Origin: Nitrosomonadales bacterium
GTDB taxonomy: Bacteria; Pseudomonadota; Gammaproteobacteria; Burkholderiales; Gallionellaceae
Direction of reading: 5' to 3'
Length of the DNA: 36,358 nucleotides
Assembly: GCA_016213335.1 (NCBI GenBank)
Contig: JACRAQ010000087.1
Span: 1-36,358 of the forward strand
Part shown: in pieces, positions 16,901 through 23,228 of the stretch
Numbering within the stretch: the stretch's first letter is position 1
Layout of the letters: every line of letters begins with the position of its first letter
The notes under the pieces: model-generated
Seen by the model: only the letters and a program-made list of their open reading frames with translations
Databases searched by the model: none
Told to the model about the DNA's origin: nothing
Made by a program: the position numbers and the translations under genes

Positions 16901-17272
16901 GGCATCGAATGCCGGGTTGTTTGCCCCGGCAGCAATTATGGCGATGACGAGTTGAGCAAATCACATTCAATCAACTTGTTCCGTATCTTTCAGGAGGCAC
17001 TTACCAATGTCGCACGGCATTCCGGGGCAACCTTCGTGGAAGTGGAGTTCTTGCGCGACAGGGAAAAGACTTGCCTGTCAATCCGCGATAATGGTTGCGG
17101 CCTGCCGGAAAGACTCGCTATCGCCGCGACTTCATTTGGCATCCGCGGCATGCGCGAGCGCGCTGAGCAGCTTGGCGGCCTAATCAGGCTAGGCAGTTCA
17201 TATATTGGCGGTCTGGACGTGACGGTAATAGTGCCGTTATCTGCTGGTGACAAACAAGGAGGGGCAGCATGA
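13937..17272 (+). CDS. Sensor histidine kinase with DUF1638-like N-terminus, four PAS domains and a NarX/DesK-type kinase core
   Basis: This 1111-residue protein has no obvious membrane segment. Residues about 14-190 resemble DUF1638: a Cys-rich MCICSGHAACPKTPHSC (71-87) is followed by FEFLLGPDKV and a later WVVVDTG. Residues about 205-345 look GAF-like, then comes a coiled coil (350-385). Four PAS/PAC units follow (about 390-505, 510-630, 640-760, 765-895), each ending in a D-I-T-x-x-K/R-like linker. The HisKA_3 phosphoacceptor is H908 in REIHDDLGG. The ATPase has its N-box Asn at 1024 (FRIFQEALTNVARH), then RDNGCGLP and GIRGMRERAEQLGG. It overlaps the UroD-like gene by 31 bases and the regulator by ATGA. 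A second ATG at 13949 is equally possible. I infer that it reads the state of the corrinoid module. Confidence 0.88.
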   Translation: MGRRMAGTALKPRLKLEVCAFFVDEFQAALAAEGRGDVELVPIQGACDERHRPAIAETQPAPIGAPILRLMCICSGHAACPKTPHSCFEFLLGPDKVDALLGEGAHLLTPAMARAYPETLQSPNESPESLHASFAESVRAWVVVDTGVASLTAAEQMAFLSATGGKMELLPTESYLLRANLRAALAQWEAAAIEARSAGQLASLQQRLADYTMAYDLISRLIPYQGEQNIVQSILDLFFMLCAPRAVHLLLVQGGGKGSDANIVDGSAQLFSQPADSGNEDHLRALLRCPASWGEIEAPPGFYFQIHGGETLGAVVVEGVFLPEQQRNYLDLALLLMPVLRVALHNARSYERLCSTERELRASHMELEQRVEVRTRELRESEEQLKEAQRIACVGNWRLDVATNHVIWSEELYRMLGQNPVLPPPDYTEHHRLFTPESWERLSATLPLTRETGIPYELELEIVRPDGGHGWIQARGEAQRDASGSIVALQGTAVDITERKHAEEELRIAAAAFNTQDAIMISDADGNVIRVNQAFLGITGYSPEEAQGKHVSIIKQGQDGQDSTVIKILQQSALNGSWAGEIYGTRKNGQIYPVWMTATPITNEQKETTHHVFIFSDITTRKQLEEAVLRESEERFRGTLEQAAVGIAHTTMEGYIQQVNQKFCDIIGYTRDELLQMRFQDFSFPDDLDGNVRCRQQLLAGEISTFSIEKRYVRKDRSLIWAKLTCSLLRGADGTPILYIGVIEDITEHKRLKENLLRSETKFRTIYEFSGDAIMLLDEKGFFDCNETTLRMFGCAAADGFINKHPSNFSPPAQPCGQDSMNLAQEHIATAFKNGSNHFEWLHRRLDGTDFMADVLLTSMSLDGRQVLQATVRDITEHKRAEQQLHDLTTYIEKVREEEKTSVAREIHDDLGGVLTALKIDAYWLARNLPSGNEAAPLRERVASMSGMIVDAVTAVRRIISDLRPAILDDLGLLATLEWNAAQFHKRTGIECRVVCPGSNYGDDELSKSHSINLFRIFQEALTNVARHSGATFVEVEFLRDREKTCLSIRDNGCGLPERLAIAATSFGIRGMRERAEQLGGLIRLGSSYIGGLDVTVIVPLSAGDKQGGAA

Positions 17273-17901
17273 TCCGCATTCTGCTTGTTGACGACCACGC
17301 CATCGTTCGCCATGGGCTGAAGCAAATTCTGGAAGAAAACCCGGAGATGAAGGTTGTGGCTGAGTGCGCCAGCGGCATGGATGCTCTGCGCTGGAGTTGT
17401 GCCAATGACTGCGATGTGGTGCTTCTCGATATATCCATGCCGGACAAGAGTGGCATCGAGGTGCTCAAACAGCTCCATGAGGAAAAACCAAAACTGCCGG
17501 TGCTGATTCTCAGCATTTACGCAGAAGATCAATACGCCGTGCGCCTCATCAAGGCCGGTGCCGCCGGCTACCTGACCAAGGAATGCGCACCGGAAATAGT
17601 GGCAGATGCAGTGCTCTGCATAGCAGCTGGCAGGAGGTATATCAGCCCGGCAGTAGCCGAATTGCTTGCCGAGGATCTATGCCTGTCGCCAGACATGCCA
17701 GCTCACACAACCCTGTCGGATCGTGAATACCAAATCCTGCTGCTGCTCGCCTCGGCCAAAACCGTCACGGAAATCGCTGACGCCCTGGCCCTGAGCGTGA
17801 AAACCGTCAGCACCTACCGATGCCGTATCCTGGGAAAGATGCGCCTTCGCAACAACGCAGAACTGATGCAGTACGTCATCGAGAAACAATTGGCAAGATA
17901 A
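17269..17901 (+). CDS. NarL/FixJ-family response regulator
   Basis: The 210-residue protein has a receiver domain (1-120) with the acidic pair DD at 8-9, phosphoacceptor Asp in VVLLDISMPDKSG near residue 54 and the conserved Lys in GYLTKE. A LuxR-type helix-turn-helix follows (about 143-205): LSDREYQILLLLASAKTVTEIADALALSVKTVSTYR. It starts with the ATGA overlap at the kinase stop and is certainly its cognate regulator. The stop codon lies inside a 12-base tandem duplication (17897-17920). Target genes are not shown by the sequence; the corrinoid operon itself and the neighbouring chemotaxis operon are candidates. Confidence 0.95.
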   Translation: MIRILLVDDHAIVRHGLKQILEENPEMKVVAECASGMDALRWSCANDCDVVLLDISMPDKSGIEVLKQLHEEKPKLPVLILSIYAEDQYAVRLIKAGAAGYLTKECAPEIVADAVLCIAAGRRYISPAVAELLAEDLCLSPDMPAHTTLSDREYQILLLLASAKTVTEIADALALSVKTVSTYRCRILGKMRLRNNAELMQYVIEKQLAR

Positions 17902-17920
17902 TAAAGTGGATAATAAAGTG
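17897..17920 (+). repeat. 12-base perfect tandem duplication at the regulator stop codon
   Basis: GATAATAAAGTG occurs twice head to tail (17897-17908 and 17909-17920). The first copy supplies the TAA stop of the response regulator gene at 17899-17901. It is probably a replication-slippage event with no coding effect. Confidence 0.8.
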
Positions 17921-18064
17921 GTTATCAGGCTGGCTTTGCATAAGCAGCCGGCTGATGAAACAGCTCGCGCCCTGCCAACAACCAAAAGACAGCTGCCAGG
18001 TGTTTGGTGCAAGCCGGTCTTGTCCGCAAGAACTTCCTTGGAAATCCAGGCCTGAATTGTTTGT

Positions 18065-18093
18065 GATGCCCGCGCCAGCGGGCATCCTGTTTT
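18065..18093 (+). terminator. Rho-independent terminator of the corrinoid/sensor operon
   Basis: A perfect 9-base stem GATGCCCGC / GCGGGCATC (18065-18073 with 18078-18086) closes a GCCA loop and is followed by CTGTTTTG. It lies 164 bases after the response regulator stop, in the 612-base gene-free stretch 17902-18513. The stem is strong but the T run is short. Confidence 0.6.
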
Positions 18094-18150
18094 GCGTGGC
18101 GTTTCTCAAAGACGCTGGTTATGAAGACCGGCCCGCATCAACAAGGGTTA

Positions 18151-18328
18151 AACCCAGATAATCCATTAGGCGGCTCTTCGAGCCTACGCGAGCCCTGGCG
18201 GTCGTTTTGCGGCATCTACACGCCCTCGCTTCGCGCCCATGAACCGGGCTATGGGCTTGGCACGAGTGCGCGAACCTGCTCGCAAACCGCCTCGCCATCA
18301 TCCTGCGGCCTAATGGATTATCTGGGTT
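18151..18328. repeat. 178-bp inverted-repeat element, MITE-like
   Basis: Perfect 21-base inverted repeats AACCCAGATAATCCATTAGGC (18151-18171) and its complement (18308-18328) bound about 136 bases of GC-rich sequence. That sequence has further short palindromes, such as GGCTC-TTC-GAGCC near 18172. No transposase is encoded and no target-site duplication is obvious next to the arms. The layout fits a miniature transposable or repetitive extragenic element. The remaining 185 bases up to the next gene (18329-18513) hold no recognisable promoter; only a small TGTCGG/CCGACA stem was seen. Confidence 0.6.
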
Positions 18329-18513
18329 AAATCCGGCTTGCCCCGATCTGCGAACTCATCCCGCGAATATTCCGAGCTGTGTCGGACAGACACCGACAGC
18401 CAGATTGCAGAACATCCTACGACATAATCAGACAGACGGCGACTACGCCATATCCGGATAGCGACCGATATGTCTTTGCAATAACGCGCGAAGGCTATAG
18501 CGGAGAAAACATT

Positions 18514-19743
18514 ATGTCTGGACTCGGCAAAATGGAAATGGCAATGCGTGCAGATGCAGATGCCTGGTTATGGATGTCGCCGCTGGCGAGTGGTGGCGCA
18601 GGGGCTATTGCATTGCTGGGTGTAACCTGGCTGGGCGGTGCCGCTGCGCAATTCGCTGTTGCAGTGGCGGCGTTTGCCGCGTTATGCGCCTGGGGCAGCG
18701 CATATCGCCAGCGCACCGTGCTGGCACAACTGCTCCGGCAGGCGGAGGGCTTGCTGGAACAAACCAGACAGGCGCAACGGCAAGAGGGCGGCATCGCCGG
18801 CCTGGAACAAATCTGCGATCAGGCAGCGCCGATCTGGGCGAAACAGGTCGAGACTGCGCGCAGCCAGACCGAGGAGGGAATCACCGAAGTTACGGCACGT
18901 TTTTCACGCATTGTTGAGCGCCTCCAAGCCTCGGTGGCTGCTTCGCAAAAGGCTGCTGGCGGCGGGGGAATTGAAGGGGGCTGCGTGGTATCAGTCCTGT
19001 CGCGCAGCGAGGCAGATTTGATAGCCGTCAACCGTTTGATGGACGAGGCACGGCGCGAACGCGACGTAATGGTGCAGGACGTGCGCGAACTGATCGCCTA
19101 TACCGTCGACTTGAAAAAAATGGCAAATGATGTGGGGGAGATTGCTTCCCAGACCAACCTGCTTGCACTCAACGCAGCCATCGAGGCAGCGCGTGCCGGT
19201 GAGGCGGGGCGTGGCTTCGCAGTAGTGGCAGATGAGGTGCGCAAGCTGTCCACCCTGTCCAGCGATACCGGCAAAAAGATTTTTGAGAAGGTCGATGTCA
19301 TCAACAAAGCGATCACGGCGGTCATCGCTGTCGCGGAAAAATTCAGCGCGGAAGACACGCGCTCGGTGGCCGAGTCGGAGAAAACCATCCACAGGGTTCT
19401 GGAAAATTTCAACGAGGTTGCCGGCGGGCTATGCGAATCTTCAGAAATGCTGCGCCGCGAGAGCGAGGGCATTCGCGCGGAAATGTCCGATACGCTGGTT
19501 TATCTCCAGTTTCAGGACCGGGTCAGCCAGATACTGGCGCATGTGCGCGACAATCTTGGCAAATTGCACTCACGCCTCTCGCAATATGCTACCGAACGCG
19601 GTTCTGGCGGTTCAGCAGCCATTGATGCCGAAGTCTGGTTGAATGAAATGGCGCTGGGCTACACCACCGCCGAGCAGCGCAATAACCATCGCGGCGACCA
19701 GGCAGGCGCAACACCGGTTGCGGCGGAAATCACCTTTTTCTAG
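18514..19743 (+). CDS. Methyl-accepting chemotaxis protein without a sensory domain
   Basis: The 409-residue receptor has a short membrane hairpin (about residues 22-62, two hydrophobic runs with almost no periplasmic loop) and then goes directly to the cytoplasmic coiled coil. The signalling tip is unmistakable: [22 protein letters not shown], then [14 protein letters not shown]. There is no HAMP, PAS or periplasmic ligand domain, so it probably senses a membrane or cytoplasmic condition or relays signals from another protein. The ATG at 18514 has GGAG 9 bases upstream; the frame is open to 18379 without support. No CheR-tethering pentapeptide is seen at the C-terminus. It opens the chemotaxis operon, 12 bases before the first CheY. 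Confidence 0.9.
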   Translation: MSGLGKMEMAMRADADAWLWMSPLASGGAGAIALLGVTWLGGAAAQFAVAVAAFAALCAWGSAYRQRTVLAQLLRQAEGLLEQTRQAQRQEGGIAGLEQICDQAAPIWAKQVETARSQTEEGITEVTARFSRIVERLQASVAASQKAAGGGGIEGGCVVSVLSRSEADLIAVNRLMDEARRERDVMVQDVRELIAYTVDLKKMANDVGEIASQTNLLALNAAIEAARAGEAGRGFAVVADEVRKLSTLSSDTGKKIFEKVDVINKAITAVIAVAEKFSAEDTRSVAESEKTIHRVLENFNEVAGGLCESSEMLRRESEGIRAEMSDTLVYLQFQDRVSQILAHVRDNLGKLHSRLSQYATERGSGGSAAIDAEVWLNEMALGYTTAEQRNNHRGDQAGATPVAAEITFF

Positions 19744-19755
19744 CAGGAGAACGCC

Positions 19756-20124
19756 ATGACCAAGACCATCATGCTTGTAGACGATTCAGACTCGTTGCGA
19801 CACCTCGTCCGCATCGTGCTTGAGGGTGAAGGCTACGGGTTGATCGAGGCGTGCGACGGCTGCGACGCTCTGTCCAAACTGAATGGGCGAAAAGTGCATC
19901 TCATTATCAGCGACATCAATATGCCCAACATGGACGGACTCACCTTCGTAAAAGCAGTGAGAAACCTGCCGGATCACAAGTTTGCGCCGATTATTATGCT
20001 CACCACCAATCACCACGAAGCCTCGCGCAAGGAGGCGCGGGAGGCAGGCGTCAAGGCGTGGATGGTGAAGCCGTTTGACAAGCTCCAGTTGCTGGAGATG
20101 GTCTCCCGTTTTGCCATGCCGTAA
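19756..20124 (+). CDS. cheY: CheY-type single-domain response regulator, copy 1
   Basis: The 122-residue stand-alone receiver carries the acidic pair D9-D10, phosphoacceptor D53 (ISDINMPNMDG), the switch Thr in MLTT near 83 and Lys in VKPF near 105. It has no output domain, so it probably contacts a motor or acts as a phosphate sink for CheA. It starts 12 bases after the MCP with AGGAGA upstream. A second, ungapped homologue follows 80 bases downstream with about 60% identity by hand count, showing a tandem duplication. Confidence 0.95.
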   Translation: MTKTIMLVDDSDSLRHLVRIVLEGEGYGLIEACDGCDALSKLNGRKVHLIISDINMPNMDGLTFVKAVRNLPDHKFAPIIMLTTNHHEASRKEAREAGVKAWMVKPFDKLQLLEMVSRFAMP

Positions 20125-20204
20125 GCAGGCGCATGTCTGGTTTGATCTGGAACTGGATGAGTAGTTGGGTTTGCAGAGAAGTGTTTTGTTTGGAGGAATG
20201 AGAG

Positions 20205-20573
20205 ATGGCTAAAACAGTCATGATTGTGGACGATTCCGCCTCACTGCGGCAGGTCGTTGGCATTGCATTGCGCGGGGCGGGATACGAGGTGATCGAGGGC
20301 TGCGATGGGAAGGATGCGCTATCCAAGCTGAATGGGCAGAAAGTGCATCTCGTCATCAGCGACGTCAACATGCCCAACATGGACGGCATCACCTTCGTGA
20401 AAAACCTGAAACAGATACCGGCCTATAAGTTCACCCCTGTGATCATGCTGACCACCGAGTCGCAGGAAGGAAAAAAACAGGAAGGGCAGGCAGCAGGAGC
20501 GAGAGCCTGGGTGGTCAAACCGTTCCAGCCTGCGCAGATGCTGGCGGCGGTGTCGAAACTGGTAATGCCGTAA
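20205..20573 (+). CDS. cheY: CheY-type single-domain response regulator, copy 2
   Basis: The protein is 122 residues long, colinear with copy 1 without gaps. Key residues are D9-D10, phosphoacceptor D53 in ISDVNMPNMDG, MLTT near 83 and Lys in VKPF near 105. Differences cluster in helices 4 and 5 (for example QEGKKQEGQAAGARAW against HEASRKEAREAGVKAW), the faces that normally choose partners. The two copies therefore may serve different targets, one as output and one as sink. The ribosome site GGAGGAATGAG precedes the ATG. Confidence 0.95.
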   Translation: MAKTVMIVDDSASLRQVVGIALRGAGYEVIEGCDGKDALSKLNGQKVHLVISDVNMPNMDGITFVKNLKQIPAYKFTPVIMLTTESQEGKKQEGQAAGARAWVVKPFQPAQMLAAVSKLVMP

Positions 20574-20621
20574 TCAGAGAGCAGAGGGCAGAGAACTGTC
20601 CTTGAATAAAAGGAGAGCATC

Positions 20622-20951
20622 ATGACCATCAGTATCGAAGCCAGCAATGGTGTGTGCCATGCCCGTGTGACGGGCGAAATGACAATCTATCATGCCGCTG
20701 AAATGAAAGGGGAGTTGCTGCCCTGCCTCGACAGCAGCACGGAAGTAGAAATCGATTTATCCGAAGTCAGCGAAATAGATACTGCAGGTTTCCAGTTGTT
20801 GCTGCTGGCCAAACGCGAAGCGGTCAGTGCCGGAAAGCTGTTGCGTCTGGTGGCGCACAGCCCGGCAACGCTGGAAGTGCTGGATTTGCTCAACATGGCA
20901 GCCTACTTTGGCGATCCGGTGATGATGCCGCGCGCATCGCGCCAGATGTAA
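20622..20951 (+). CDS. STAS-domain protein of the chemotaxis operon
   Basis: The 109-residue single STAS domain is of the anti-sigma-factor-antagonist fold. The beta-alpha motif reads VEIDLSEVSEIDTAGFQLLLLAKREA; classical SpoIIAA has Ser at the position that is Thr here in DTAGF, which is common for chemotaxis-linked STAS proteins. It lies 18 bases upstream of cheA with its own AAGGAGAG site. A role as a small partner of the CheA array is inferred from position; no kinase of the SpoIIAB type is nearby. Confidence 0.88.
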   Translation: MTISIEASNGVCHARVTGEMTIYHAAEMKGELLPCLDSSTEVEIDLSEVSEIDTAGFQLLLLAKREAVSAGKLLRLVAHSPATLEVLDLLNMAAYFGDPVMMPRASRQM

Positions 20952-20968
20952 CGTAAGGAGGAAGAGGC

Positions 20969-23185
20969 ATGGAACTTGATCAGGCGCTGCAAACCTTCAT
21001 TGTGGAGAGCCGCGAGTTGCTCGAAGCCATGGAAGAGTCGCTGCTTGGCCTCGAGTCCTCACCGGACGACCACGACGCGATCAATGCCATATTCCGTGCT
21101 GCCCATACCATCAAGGGTTCGGGCGGGCTGTTCGGGCTCGATGGCATCGTTGCCTTCACCCATGTCGTGGAGAACGTGCTGGATCGGGTGCGCAGCGGCG
21201 AAGTGCCGATAAACGGCGATCTGATTGCCTTGCTGCTGTCCTGCCGCGACTATATCGGCATGCTGGTGGATCAGATTGCTGCCGATTCTGCCGCACAGCC
21301 GGACAAGGAGACCGAAGCCACCGGCATCATGCTGCTCAACCAGCTCAGGACTTACCAAGCCGGTGAAAAAAAGCAATCCCCCATTTCTGCAACCGCGCAA
21401 TCCCAGCCGCGAATGGCAGTGGTGCCACCGCCAGACGGCACAGTAGAAAGTGATCATTGGCACATCTCGTTGCGCTTCGGCCATGACGTACTGCGTAACG
21501 GCATGGATCCGCTGGCCTTTATCCGCTACCTCGATAACATGGGAAAGATCATCCATGTCGTTACCCTGCCCGATGCCATGCCGCTTGCTCCGGATATGGA
21601 TCCGGAAAGCTGCTACCTGGGGTTCGAGATAGATTTTCATGGCGATGGCGTGGATAAGACAACTATCGAAGGGGTGTTCGAGTTTGTGCGCGATGATTGC
21701 ACGCTGCGTATATTGCCGCCGCACAGCCGCATCGAGGAATACACCCGGCTCATCAATGAATTGCCGGAGGACAAGATTCACCTGGGCGAACTGCTGGTCA
21801 ACAGCGGTTCACTGACCCGGAAGGAGTTAGACGAGGCCTTGCACCTGCAACAAATCCTGCGAGCTGAATATAGCCAGGAAGCCGCACCCAAGCTTGGCGA
21901 TATCCTGGTAGAGCAACGCGTGGTGCAGCCGGAACTGGTAGACGCAGCGCTCGGAAAACAGAAGCTTGCCAAGGAAAACAAGGCCCAGGAAAGCAAGCTG
22001 ATCCGCATCCAGGCCGACAAGCTCGACCAGCTCATCAATCTGGTCGGTGAAATGGTCATTGCCGGGGCGGCAACCAGCCTGCTAGCGCAGCGCACGTGTG
22101 ACCCCGCACTGCACGAGGCTACTTCCACTTTGTCACGTCTGGTCGAAGAAATCCGCGACAGCGCATTGCAATTGCGCATGGTGCAGATCGGCGAAACTTT
22201 CAATCGCTTCAACCGCGTGGTGCGCGATGTGAGCAAGGATCTCGGCAAAGACATCGGGCTGTCGATCTGCGGCGCGGAAACCGAGCTGGACAAATCGGTG
22301 GTAGAAAAGATCGGCGACCCGCTGATGCATCTGGTGCGCAACAGCATGGATCACGGTATCGAGAAAGCCGAAGTCCGCCGGCAACGCGGCAAGCCGGCAA
22401 AGGGCACGGTGCATCTCAATGCCTACCACGAGTCCGGCAGCATTGTGGTTGAGGTCGGCGACGACGGCGGCGGCCTGAACCGCGAAAAAATCTTTGCCAA
22501 GGCGCTGGAAAAAGGCTTGATCACGGCCAGCCAGAATCTCTCCGACGTTGAGGTATACGGACTGATTTTCGAGGCGTGGTTTTCCACGGCGGAACAAGTC
22601 ACCAATCTTTCCGGGCGCGGGGTCGGCATGGATGTAGTGCGGCGCAACATTGAGGCGTTGCGCGGCACGGTGGAAATCGACAGCCGCGAGGGCATCGGCA
22701 CCACGGTGAAAATCCGCCTGCCGCTGACCCTGGCGATCATTGACGGTTTCCTGATGGGAGTGGGCAGCGCCTCCTACGTGGTGCCGCTCGATATGGTGAT
22801 GGAATGCATCGAACTTGACGAGGCGGAACGCCGGGAATCCCGCGAGAGCAATTACATAAACCTGCGCGGCACGGTGCTGCCGTTCATCCGCCTGCGCGAT
22901 CATTTCCGCGAGCGGAGCAAGGTAAGCCGCCGCGAAAATATCGTGGTGGTGCAATACGCCGGGCAAAAGGCGGGGCTGGTGGTGGACGAGCTGATGGGCG
23001 AGTTCCAGACCGTGATCAAACCGCTGGGCAAGCTTTTCGGCAATCTCAAGGGTATCAGTGGCTCGACCATCCTCGGCAGCGGCGAGGTAGCGCTGATATT
23101 GGATGTACCGGCATTGATCCAGCGCGCGGCAAGCAGGGATGCGCAACTGCTGGCGTGCAGCCAGGCAGAGCAGATTGTTGCGTAG
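20969..23185 (+). CDS. cheA: Chemotaxis histidine kinase CheA with extra central domains
   Basis: The 738-residue protein has the phosphoacceptor domain at 1-105 with H46 in RAAHTIKGSGG. It lacks a standard P2 CheY-docking domain. Instead residues about 160-255 form a separate alpha/beta domain, and about 268-335 a helical segment (LGELLVNSGSLTRKELDEAL then LGDILVEQRVV) that resembles two repeats of the GspE/MshE N-terminal type. Dimerisation helices follow (340-400). The ATPase has HLVRNSMDHGIE near 454, GDDGGGLN near 497 and SGRGVGMDVV near 548. The CheW-like P5 domain is at about 588-735. A strong AAGGAGG site precedes the ATG. It phosphorylates CheY and CheB encoded alongside. Confidence 0.97.
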   Translation: MELDQALQTFIVESRELLEAMEESLLGLESSPDDHDAINAIFRAAHTIKGSGGLFGLDGIVAFTHVVENVLDRVRSGEVPINGDLIALLLSCRDYIGMLVDQIAADSAAQPDKETEATGIMLLNQLRTYQAGEKKQSPISATAQSQPRMAVVPPPDGTVESDHWHISLRFGHDVLRNGMDPLAFIRYLDNMGKIIHVVTLPDAMPLAPDMDPESCYLGFEIDFHGDGVDKTTIEGVFEFVRDDCTLRILPPHSRIEEYTRLINELPEDKIHLGELLVNSGSLTRKELDEALHLQQILRAEYSQEAAPKLGDILVEQRVVQPELVDAALGKQKLAKENKAQESKLIRIQADKLDQLINLVGEMVIAGAATSLLAQRTCDPALHEATSTLSRLVEEIRDSALQLRMVQIGETFNRFNRVVRDVSKDLGKDIGLSICGAETELDKSVVEKIGDPLMHLVRNSMDHGIEKAEVRRQRGKPAKGTVHLNAYHESGSIVVEVGDDGGGLNREKIFAKALEKGLITASQNLSDVEVYGLIFEAWFSTAEQVTNLSGRGVGMDVVRRNIEALRGTVEIDSREGIGTTVKIRLPLTLAIIDGFLMGVGSASYVVPLDMVMECIELDEAERRESRESNYINLRGTVLPFIRLRDHFRERSKVSRRENIVVVQYAGQKAGLVVDELMGEFQTVIKPLGKLFGNLKGISGSTILGSGEVALILDVPALIQRAASRDAQLLACSQAEQIVA

Positions 23186-23228
23186 TTTGTTCAGGTTTGG
23201 AATTTTTTAAATTGAGAGGGGTAAAACG

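Noticed and set aside
18379-18513. FliA (sigma28) promoter before the chemotaxis operon
   Set aside because: An ACCGATAT resembles the -10 element, but no TAAAGTTT-like -35 element occurs at the right distance.
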